Assembly (NCBI RefSeq): GCF_028858725.1
Contig: NC_084771.1
Coordinates: forward strand, 2,756,915 to 2,820,914
DNA length: 64,000 bases
Origin: Colius striatus
Lineage: Eukaryota; Chordata; Aves; Coliiformes; Coliidae
Reading direction: 5' to 3'
Positions 1-9,600 of the stretch are shown here, piece by piece. The translations under genes and the position numbers were made by a program. The notes below the pieces were generated by a model. That model saw only the letters and a list, made by a program, of their open reading frames with translations. It was not told the DNA's origin and did not search any database. Position 1 is the stretch's first letter; every line of letters begins with the position of its first letter.

Positions 1-1050
1 GGGCATGGCCACATTCCCCTCCAAGTTCATGACATACACGTGGGTTACAGGGAGATGGAGGAGTCTTTTAGGGCAGCAAGCCATCCTCAGGGAGGCCTCA
101 TGCAATGCTTTGTGTGCTAGGATGACCTTGTGGTGCTTTCCATGGCTGGGAGAGGGCTTTTTCATTAGCATCAACACCTCCTTTCCTTCTGCCCTTGGTA
201 AACTGGATGTTTATGGGAGATTTTCAGGGACCTTCGAGGCTGATGAGGTGCCAGCAGTGTGGTGGGGTGATGTAGGATGTGGGCAGGGAGTCAGCACTGA
301 AGGAAGGAGACAACATTTGCAGGAAGGATAGCAAGAGGCCAGTTAATTCCTTAGCACATCAGGCATTACTAATAATTGCTTACTAATAATTGCTTCTCCA
401 AAGGAGCAAGGGGTAAGGTTTCACACAGGTGGTGTGTGGACCTAGGGCTGGATTCAGCCACCACACAGCTTCTCTGAGCAGTGCAGAGCCCAGCTGCCTC
501 TTGGGTGATGCCTTCAGAGCTGGGGTTTTCCCTTCTGTTATGGCCACCCCAAAACTCATCAGCCAAAGTCAAGGCCACAACATATTAATGGCACCCTACA
601 AGTCTTGGGGAAGCTCTTGGGGTATTTCCTTTATGGTGGCAACAGGCTGAGGGCACTAAGCAAGGATTCCTCTTGTGTTACAGTGATTTGAAAAGGCAGG
701 CATGGGTTTTGAGCAATGTCATTTTAAAGCAACTCCTCTTGTTCTCTGGTGTTGAAGACAGGTAGTCCATACTGTTGTTTATTGTCTATAGTAAGTAGCA
801 TCCAGAGATCTCAGTTAAGGATCAAGCCCTAGTGTGCTGGGCCCTGTACAACACACCATAGGAGAGACCTCACCCTGAAGAGCATACAGTCTAAAAATCA
901 TCCCTTATGTGGCATAATGTGGAGGGAAATGACAGGGATTTGAGAGAGAGGAATGAGAAATCAGCCTTTCTCTGCACTTTCATCTTCCTAACAGAAACTC
1001 TGACACTTAAATGCTGAGATGAATGTTTCCAGCCCCTATCACTAGTCAGA
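1..1050. other. Intergenic, nothing recognised
   Basis: No exon, RNA gene or clear repeat was recognised. Open frames are short and have no familiar motif. Confidence 0.5.
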
Positions 1051-1053
1051 TGT

Positions 1054-1945
1054 TAGAATCATAGAATCATTCAGGCTGGAAAAGACCCTGAAGATCACCA
1101 GGTCCAACTGTAAACCTAACACTGCCAAGTCCCTACTAAACCATGTCTGTATGTCTTCTTTTAAATACTTCCAGTAATGCTCACTCCACAACTTCCATGG
1201 GCAGGTTATTCCAATCCCTGACAAGGGTTTTTCCTAAGAAAACTTGTTGGCAGAGCCACCAAGATGCTCAGAGGACTGGAGCATCTTCCTTCTGAGGAAA
1301 GGGGCTGTTGAGTCTGGAGGAGACTGAGGAAGGAGCTCATTCATAGCTCCAAATATCTCACTGGTGGGTGGCAGGAGCTTGGGGCTCTACTTTTTCTCTG
1401 TAGTGTCCCCTTCAGCAGCTTCATTGCCCATCTCTGGCCACACTCCAGCCCCTCAGTGTCCTTCTTGTAGTGAGGGGCCCAGAACTGGACACAGTAGTGG
1501 AGATGCAGCCTCACCAGTGCCCAGCACAGGGGAACAATCACTATCATGGTCCTTCTTGCCACACTATTTCTGATACAAGCCAGGATGCCCTTGGCCTTTT
1601 TGGCCACCTGGACACACTGCTGGCTCATGTTCAGGTGCCTATTGACCAACATCTCCAGGTCCTTTTCTTCTGGGCAGCTTTCAAGCCACTTTGCCCCAGG
1701 CTTGTGATGTTGCCTGCCGTCCTTGTAATTCACTTGGCACTTGGTCCATGTTGAACCTCATACAGTTGTCCTTTTAAGGCTCCAGCCTGGCCAGGTCCCT
1801 CTGAAGAACCTTCCTGTCCTCCAACAGATCAACACTCCCACCCAAGTTGGTGCCATCTGCAAACTCACTGAGAGTGCCCTTGTTCAGATCATCGATACAG
1901 ATATTAAACAGAACTATCCCCAGAACTGAGCCCTGAGTGGTGCAG
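1054..1945 (-). mobile_element. Old CR1 LINE fragment interrupted by another CR1 piece
   Basis: From 1054 the text reads as the reverse complement of a CR1 3' end (tagaatcatagaatcattcaggctggaa split over the boundary). From about 1405 to 1945 it continues as CR1 ORF2: the minus frame includes WALVRLHLHYCVQFWAPHYKKD, with the C-terminal CR1 reverse transcriptase words 'ALVRPHLEYCVQ'. In between, about 1250-1405 is a CR1 stretch in the opposite sense (agatgctcagaggactggag...). The element is dead. Confidence 0.75.
1250..1405 (+). mobile_element. CR1 internal fragment, plus sense
   Basis: The text (gagccaccaagatgctcag ... actggtgggtggcaggagc) matches the reverse complement of the copies at 55800-56020 and 37960-38170. 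It has neither a CR1 3' end nor a 5' end and sits inside an older CR1 of opposite sense, so it was trimmed after insertion or arrived by rearrangement. Confidence 0.65.
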
Positions 1946-2198
1946 GCAGCAGACAGCTCAGCAGTGGGTCACACTGCTGATGTTGACACCATTCACGTGA
2001 AGAACACAGTCCCCAAGTGCCATTCTTCCTTCTCCAGCAAGGACAAAATCCCACAAGAGTTCCTGAAGGACAGGTCCTTAGTGGTGTGCCTTTACCCCCA
2101 GCCAGCTTCACCCTCAGTTCTTCCAGTCTTCTCAGTGAATTTCAGTTGTGTTTGTTTCAGCTATGAGACCGTGTCTCTGAGGAAGATCTTCAGTGTCC

Positions 2199-2733
2199 TC
2201 AAAAGCTGGATGAAGCAGTCCAGGCTGCAGCCCCTCGTGACACCACAGCAGCTGCAGAGCTCTCTGATGCAAGTGATGATTCTCCACTTGGTGCCTCTGG
2301 ATCCTTGGGTGTGTTTGTCTCCACCTTGGTAGGGGAATGTTCCTTCCCTTTGGAAATTGGGTTTTTTTTCTGCTGGAGTTCAGAACTGTGTTTCTTGAAA
2401 CCAGGACACAGCTTCTGCAGGTTCTGCAGCTGAGCTTCTAGTTCACCCCACTGCAACGTCTGCTCACACTCCACCTTGAAAGAACACAATCAGCTTTCAT
2501 ACTGGAAGGCTGGACTTGTGGCACTGCTGGAAAAAGAGCTTTATCAAGCCCAGGGGACAGAAGTTATACTCCTGCATGAAGTTTTCAAGGCATTAGCAAC
2601 AGTACATGGGGAGTGTCCATAGACTGGAGCACAGCCCAAAGGCAGATATGACAGATGAGTTCATTGTCCATCCTGGAAGTTGTAGAGATGATTGTCCAGC
2701 AAGAGTTGGAACTGACTGCACTCACAGCAGTGT
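2199..2733 (-). pseudogene. Decayed LNX-like (RING E3 ligase) pseudogene fragment
   Basis: On the minus strand, shifting between frames, I read CCECSQFQLLLDNHLYNFQD, then ELICHICLWALLQSMDTP, then CLENFMQEYNFCPL and QQCHKSSLPV, then CSFKVECEQTLQ, WGELEAQLQN and KLCPG. The order and spacing match the N-terminus of LNX1/LNX2 (ligand of Numb-X): a CxxCG..NHLYN lead, a C3HC4 RING starting CHICL..LL..LDTP, and the following C..C zinc-finger-like segment with LEAHL. It is broken by stops at about 2663-2661, 2595-2593 and 2499-2497 with frame changes, and the CGH of the RING is lost. No PDZ domains follow. Family assignment comes from memory of LNX motifs; which paralogue, and whether it is retrocopied or a relict exon, is unknown. 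Confidence 0.6.
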
Positions 2734-4259
2734 CCTTCTGCTGCAGGGTCAGCTGTGGTGGCCAGCATCAGGCACTCTCAGGCCACCAGCAAGGAAACTT
2801 GTCTGACAGAGATACTCTGTAGGTGCTGCAGGTAGGTTGCTGGGAAAGGCAGGGAGCAGGTGAGGGAAGCCCAGCCTGTGATGTAGATACACAGAGCTCC
2901 TCCACCAGCCTTCTGGGTGAAGAAGAAAGTCAAAACCTACATGACAGGAGGAGGAGGCAGCACAGCCACCCACGTATCTCCATCCCTTCTGCCTGCTGTG
3001 GCATGGCCCAACCCCATCCCTGAGCTGTGTCCCCTGCAGTGAAGAGGCAACAACTGCCCTGGGTTAAAGATGCTGCAGTGCCATTACCCACTGCAGTGTG
3101 ACAGAAGAAGGTACAGCATGCAGGGAAAGCAGGTGCTTCATGCTGGTCTAGGAGAGGACCAGTGGGGCTGGGCTCCCACTGCCTTGCTGAGCAGGGCCAC
3201 ACACTGCTCCTGGATGTCCCTGTGCCCTGGATTTCCTGCTGATGGCAGGAAACTCGAGCTTTGCAAAGTAATTCCAAGCACTGGCAGGTTTTTCTTCTTG
3301 GCTTTTCTTGCCTTTCCTTTTTTGAGACACTGTAGAAACTTAAAAAACATGATTGAATTTGTGCATGCCTTTATTTATTGAGCTATTTATGATGGGCACA
3401 GATTTCCCTAAGCCAAAAAGCCCCCTCCCTCCTCCTTCCCCAGCCTTAGTAATCAGCTTCCTTGTGCTCCAGCCCACGCTAGGCTATTTTCCTCTGTCAA
3501 ATCCTCCATTGCTAGTTAAAATACCTAGGGGTGTGTGTGTTGGCTTGATCTTCTTCTTTGTTTGCTGAAATCTTATAATCTTCCAAGCTTACTTTGCCCA
3601 AGTCCCTGTCATCCTCTTAGGTGGCTCGTACACCCTGCTCCTTTCCTGGCTGATTCTGTACAGGTCTCATTGCAACAAGCTGCTGCTCTCAGGGCTGAGG
3701 TCTGTACTCCTGTGCCCAGGACAGCCAGCTGTGTCCATCAAAGCTCCCAAGTGCTTTGAAGCTACAGTCAGGTCTTTGGACTCCTTTGCACACGGGCGTG
3801 AATCTTTTCCCTTCCACCATCCCTTTCTCTGATGCTCCCCTTCCACATTTTGCTGCCTGTGCTCCCTGCAGCCTACATTGCCTGCACACCTTCTCTGCCA
3901 CCCTCCTGGTAATGAGCATGTTTGGCACAGGCCCTGCTTTGCAGCCGGGTGCCCCCTCCCACGCACACACTAGCAGCTGCCTCCTGCCATGTGAAGACAC
4001 GCTTCACTCAGTCTGTTGCATGAGCCAGTTTCCAGCTAGGATGCTCTTTCCTTTTGGCTCCCCACAGAGATCACAGCACCCCGTTTCCTCCAGCTCCCTG
4101 TCGCTCTGTGCTTGAGTCAGAGCAGCTTTTTCTGTGTCTAACAGCTCCTGGTGCTCTGCTCTGGGGAGCAGAACATCAACCCGCCTGGCTGCGACTCGGC
4201 ACTGTCACCCAGCACCTCTCCTTGTCTGGAACTTGTTTTGCTTCTTTTCTTAGACATCT
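2734..4259. other. Intergenic, nothing recognised
   Basis: Downstream flank of GABRG4. No coding exon was recognised. A minus-strand AATAAATAAA occurs near 3379-3370. Confidence 0.45.
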
Positions 4260-4740
4260 CCCTTTCTGTGTCTTTCTCTGTAAAACATTAATTTCCTCTA
4301 ATTAGAACCTCCTTAACAATTCTTTCCCCCCCTCTCTCCTCGGTTAATTTCCTCTAATTAGAACCTCCTTAATCATTCTTTTGCCAAATCAATTTCCTCG
4401 GCGAGAACCGCCCGCCATAATTTCTTGCCATCCTTTCAAAAGCTGCTAAGCAAATTATGCTTCTGGGTAACCTTTATCTCTTACTTGGTATTTTAAAAGA
4501 AGAGCTGGAACAGGTTAGACAGGCACCATTTCCCCTCCCAGAGCCATGCTGGGCTGACCCCATTAGGTTATACTTAGCTGGGTGTTGTACTATTGTATAC
4601 TTAATTAGGTGCTCTAGCTGTTCCTCTGGCACCAAGGTAAGGCTGTATTTATGAATGAATTAAACATGACACTTCATTATTCAGATCAGATTTAACAGTG
4701 TCAAAATCCACCTTTAAACCAGATTAAATTGCTCTCTGAG
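4260..4740. promoter_or_regulatory. AT-rich block, possible conserved noncoding element
   Basis: Unlike its flanks, this segment is rich in homeobox-like TAATT/AATTA words (taattt, ctaattag, cttaattaggt, gaattaaac) and lacks ORFs. It begins with a duplicated 29-bp word. The regulatory role is inference only; part could be an old repeat. Confidence 0.22.
4288..4372. repeat. Direct duplication of a 29-bp AT-rich word
   Basis: The word starting ttaatttcctctaattag and ending acctccttaa occurs at 4288-4316 and again, identically, at 4344-4372, a 56-bp period. The spacer is a C/T-rich run. Confidence 0.9.
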
Positions 4741-5860
4741 AAGATGTAAAACCTCCTGCCCCTGTTAGCCGGCCTGTGAGTCGCTCGCTCTCAACTCTTT
4801 CTCTCCTTTCTCCCCCTGACAAGCTTTGTAAGCACTAATTGTTTCTAAAGCATGCTGGCTTTGAAGGTATCTTGTTGTTGTTTGTAATTGACACGGTGGG
4901 TAAGTAGCTATGAATGGCACCTTGCCTTTCACAGGCATGCTGTGGGTCACAGCAGCAGCTGGTATAAATGGGGAGGCAGCTGATATACCCATTATGGACC
5001 TTGGGCCCGAGTTTCATCTTCTCCATCATGCAGTTTCTTCCTTTGTGAGGCTGTGTTATGCATTTCTCTGTCCCTTTCAGATGGATCATAAGGAACCATT
5101 TCACTACGTCTCACCTTCCTGCAATCTACCAAGGGCCAAGTACTGGTGACAACTGGGAGGAGTCAGTCACAGTTTTAGTGAAGTCTGGGGATTTTTATGT
5201 AATTATTAAACAAAAGAAGCAAGGAAAAACATCTGAGCTCCATCCCCATCAGTGGTAGGTGCAGCACTGGCAGCTGATGGTGTTCCCTTTTCTAGTATCC
5301 CCTTTCTCAGGTCAGCACCTACTACCAAGCACAGGCTTGATGGAGGACACTGACCATACAACAGGGACCAGCTCACACTAGACAGCCCAAAGAAAGCTAC
5401 CTCACCATGGGCTCATGAGACTACTTCTGGTCTTTATAGCATAAGGACTCTCTCCTTCTTTTGACTGTGGCCAAGGTAAGCTGCATAGGCTGCTCAGAGT
5501 CCTGACCACACAGCAGAATGTCACCATGGGCCCTGAAGAGTCTTCTCCAGTAAGGCAGATGGGCCCTTCAGACTTGTGAAGTGCTGCTCACCACCAGCTG
5601 ATGAGAATCAGCAGCGTCTCAGCGGGTGGATGCCTTGGGAGCCACTTGGTCCAACAAGTGGAGTAATCCATGGGGGATGCTGAGGAACAGTGGAGGCTTG
5701 CAGTGACTCCATCCTCATTGGTGCCACTGTCAGCTCTCTGGGCAGATTCTAAGCATTTTACCCAAGCCCAGCTACTGTGGCAAAGCTGTACTTCGGCTCT
5801 CTTTCAGGTCCTTCTGACCTTTCCAAGCCTCTAGCACTCCACAAGGTCTGTTCTGGTGGA

Positions 5861-6311
5861 AGTGATGCAGGAGTTGTAAGATCTACTTTATTTCCTTTGC
5901 AGTCTTAACTACACAGAGAACTCCACCTGCCATCACTCCCCATGGGATTTTGGAGCAGGACTGGGTGGAAAAACCAAACACATTAAGGGTTTTGGTTTTG
6001 AACAAAATCCCTAATGTTTGAGATGGGGAACAGGATGTTTTTGGGCAATCTTACAAGGAGTAAAATGCTGGTGGTGCTGGAGAGGGTGTTGCTTTGGGAA
6101 GGGTAGATTCTCTAAAAAGATATGTTATAAGGCTAAAAAAAAAAGCTGTCTGGTTCTTCTCAGAAGAGATGAGAGGGCAGGAAGAGGGAATCACCACGCT
6201 GGATTGTTCAGACTGACAATCGACTACAATGGGAGAGCCTCTGCTCTCTCTGGTCCTTGAGAAGCCCATCCTGCTGGTCTCTACTCCATTCCAGCTGAGG
6301 ACAAGGAATGG
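5861..6311 (-). other. GABRG4: Probable GABRG4 3' UTR
   Basis: The first canonical AATAAA on the minus strand after the stop codon is at 5892-5887, followed within about 40 nt by a GT-rich stretch (cttgtggagtgct). This would give a 3' UTR near 450 nt. The exact cleavage site is inferred. A more distal AATAAATAAA at about 3379-3370 could serve a longer transcript. Confidence 0.5.
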
Positions 6312-6605
6312 CTAGAGATAGAGATAGGCAATCCAGTAGACAATGTTGAAGAGCAGGAAGGCAGTGGGGAAGAAGACGCGAGAGTAGGAGTCCAGGCGGG
6401 AGATGTGGATGCGGATCCTGCCCTCCCGCCACATTCCTGTCTGACAGTCCTCAATGCAGCAGAAGAACCTCTCACACTCCTTCCCCTCCAGACACGGAGA
6501 GCCAGGATCTTCATCCTCATCCTCCTCTATCTCTGGGGGCCAGTGCATGATGTTGTTGATGTTGATGGTGGTAAAGGATGGCATCACCTGTGAGCTGGCA
6601 GGTGG
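6312..6605 (-). CDS. GABRG4: GABRG4 exon 9: cytoplasmic loop, M4 and stop codon
   Basis: Terminal coding exon of 294 nt encoding residues 358-454 and TAG. It begins [11 protein letters not shown] after the acceptor ..cgttacag, has an acidic run EIEEDEDED (382-390), the cysteine-rich FFCCIEDC (404-411) where gamma subunits are known to be palmitoylated, a basic stretch REGRIRIH, and M4 ending in YWIAYLYL at the C-terminus, the gamma-type ending. Confidence 0.95.
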   Translation of the reverse strand, partial: PPASSQVMPSFTTININNIMHWPPEIEEDEDEDPGSPCLEGKECERFFCCIEDCQTGMWREGRIRIHISRLDSYSRVFFPTAFLLFNIVYWIAYLYL

Positions 6606-9600
6606 CTGTAACGAGGAGGGGAAGGTGGATTAAAGGGAAGGAAAAGACAAGAAAACGGGTTCTAGATACCCACACTCATCCAATTGGCAATAAACCATAG
6701 CATGGGTGCAGTTCAGTGGAGAGGGATGCCTGATCATCCTCCATCTCTGCACCACCTTGTTATATAGTGGGTCCTGGCAGCTTCCTGCATGACTGGGAGT
6801 TTTCTCTTTGCCACAATAGCCAGGGCAGAAACAGGGCATGTTTGGTTTCATCTGTCCTGGCCTCTTCCCTCATTCCCCTGAGCCCAGCTGTCTCTGAAGA
6901 CACAGCACACAGTCCAGATGTGTCTCCTGGTTGCCATCAGTTGCTGGAGAAAAGGCTGGGGAAGGGCTGTGTGTGTCATAACCTCTTGGCCCAGGAGAAG
7001 AGGCATATGATCAGACTCATGGAAGAGCCCTCTCCACCTGTGCTGTTCCAGCTGATGTGTCAGAAGCACCTGCCATGAGCTTGGGCAGATCTCAAGAGGA
7101 TGATGACCACACTGGGTTCACTATCCTCGTACTCAGGAGGTCTTCCCATAGACCACAAAAGAAAGTAGGTTTCTGCATCTCTGTGACCGAAGAGACCTCT
7201 GGAATCCACAGAGATCAAACCAGTACACGTGGAAGAACCTGGGTGTGGATCACTGTGAACACTGACATTTGGTTGTGTGAGTCATCCTACAGGTAAACTC
7301 TCCACCAGTTTTGAGGAGAGCACAGGGTGCTTGGCTCTGACAGGAGCTTCCCTGTTTCAGGGGAGCTTTTTCTGGTTGTGTCTCACCTTTGAGGTGCTCA
7401 GACCCAGCACACAGTATGGATCAAGCACTAAACCACATCAGCAGGTGCAGGTTCAGAAGGGATATTTGTAACTAGCCTGGGACTCTAATACTACCCACCT
7501 CTGCTGCCCCTTTGACCTACCAGCCTGGCTTTCCTGTTGTTGTGCTCAACTGGTTTCTTGTTCCCCACCAGGTAGTTGAGTGTAGCGTACTCCATGAGAG
7601 CTGCAAAGACGAAGATGAAGCACACAGAGACAAAGAGGTCCATGGCTGTGATGTAGGAGACACGGGGAAGGTGCTTGCGGGAGATGGTACTCAGGGTGGT
7701 CATTGTTAGCACAGTTGTGATACCTAAGAGAGAAAAGAGCTGGTTTAAGTAATGAAGAGGAGCACTTGTGTCTTCTACATGTATCCAGCCTCTAAAACAT
7801 CCCCATTTCCCCTCTCTCCTGTGAGAGAGAAATCCCTCTGGCTGTCTGGTCCCATTTTGTTCTGGCCCTGAGGTGCACTCTGACATTGCTGCATGGAAAA
7901 GGAGCTGTTCAAACCCCAGCTGTCACCAAGGTGGACTGGGAAAGAAGCGGGGAACTCCGACTCTGCTTAAAGCTCTAGGCAGGAAAAACAGCTTGGATGA
8001 TGGGAAGAGAGTCCAAAGGAAAGACAAGCTGTGACACTAGATGGATGGCTTTGGGCAGGCAATGGGTGAGCTGGGACTCAGTCAGTCATGTCTGGCTGAG
8101 TCAGCAATAAGCATGGCGATGTCTCAGATGACAGAGGACTTCTATTTCTGTCTGAGTTGAACCAGACCTGGAATGCAAAGGCCTCTGCTCTTGTTCTCCC
8201 TTTGTCTTTGAGCATTTGCTACCAGGGTGAAGAATTCAGCTCAGTGTTAAAGCTCATAGAATGAGATAGGTTAGAATGGAGATTTGAATGCCACCTAGTC
8301 CAACCCCCTGCAATGAGCAGAGACATCTTCAACTAGATCAAGTTGCTCCATCCAGCCTGACCCTGTTTGCAGGGATGGGGCATCTGCCATCTCCCTGGGC
8401 AGCCTGTGCCAGCGTCTCACCACCCTCATCAGAACAAATTTACTCCTTTTGCCTGGTCTGAATCCACCTTCTCTCAGTTTAAAACCACGATGCCTTGTCC
8501 TGCTGCTACAGGCCCTGTGGAAAGGTCTGCCCTCATCTTATAAGCCCCCTCTAAGTACTGAAAGGACACAACAAGGTCTCCCTGGAGCCTTCCCTTCTCC
8601 AGGCTGAACAACCCCAACTCTCACAGCCTGTCCCATCCCTCTGATCACTTCTGTGGCCCTCTGTACCCACTCCAGCAGCTCTGTACCTTTCCTGTCCTGA
8701 GCTGCACAGAGGGCAGACCCCAGGTGGGGTCTCAGGAGGGCAGAGCAGAGGGGCAGAATCCCCTCCCTGCACCCGCTGGCCACGCTGCTTTTGATGCAGC
8801 CCAGGTCACAGTTGCCTTTCTGGGCCTCAGACACACATTGACAGCTCATGTCCAACTTCTCACCCACCAGTACCCCCAAGTCCCTCTCTACAGGGCTGCT
8901 CTCAACCCCTTCATCCCCCAGCCTGTATTGATACTGGGGGTTGCCCCAACCCAGGGGCAGGTCCGTGCACTTGGCCTTGTGGAGCCTCATGAGGTTCACA
9001 TGGGCCCACTCCTTGAGCTTGTCCAGGTGCCTCTGGATGCCATCCCATCCCATCCCATCCCATCCCATCCCATCCCATCCCATCCCATCCCATCCCATCC
9101 CATCCCATCCCATCCCATCCCATCTCCCAGGCATCTCAACTGCATCCCTCAGTTGGGTGTCATCTGCAAAGTGGCTGAGGGCAGCATCCATCCCACTGTG
9201 TCACTGATGAAGATATTAAACAGTACTGGTCCCAGTATGGATCCTGAGGGACACCACTTGTAACTAATCTCCATCTGGACACTGAACCACCAAGTAGTTG
9301 ACCACTACTCTCTGGATGTGACCATCCACCCAATTCCTTATCCACAAACAAGTCCACCCATCAAATCCCCATCTCTCCAGTTTAGAGAGAAGGATGTTGT
9401 GGGAGACTGTGTCAAAGGCCTTACAGAAGTCCAGATAGATGACAACTCTTCCCTTGTCCCCTGATGTAGTCACTCCACCACAGAAGGCCACTGGGTCGGT
9501 CAGGCAGGACTTGCCCTTGGTGAAGCCATGCTGGCTGTCTCAAATCAGCTCCCTGACCTCCATGTGCCTTAGCACAGCTTCCAGGAGGATGTCCCATGAT

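Noticed and set aside
3370..3380. Distal AATAAATAAA as the main GABRG4 poly(A) signal
   Set aside because: A canonical signal with a GT-rich follow-up lies much closer at 5892-5887; the distal one is only an alternative.
4500..4640. Possible old CR1 piece (agccatgctgggctgacc)
   Set aside because: The resemblance is limited to a short word; not enough to annotate.
8538..9191. 217-residue minus-strand open frame as a host gene
   Set aside because: The sequence is the C-terminal reverse transcriptase region of a CR1 LINE with a microsatellite in it.
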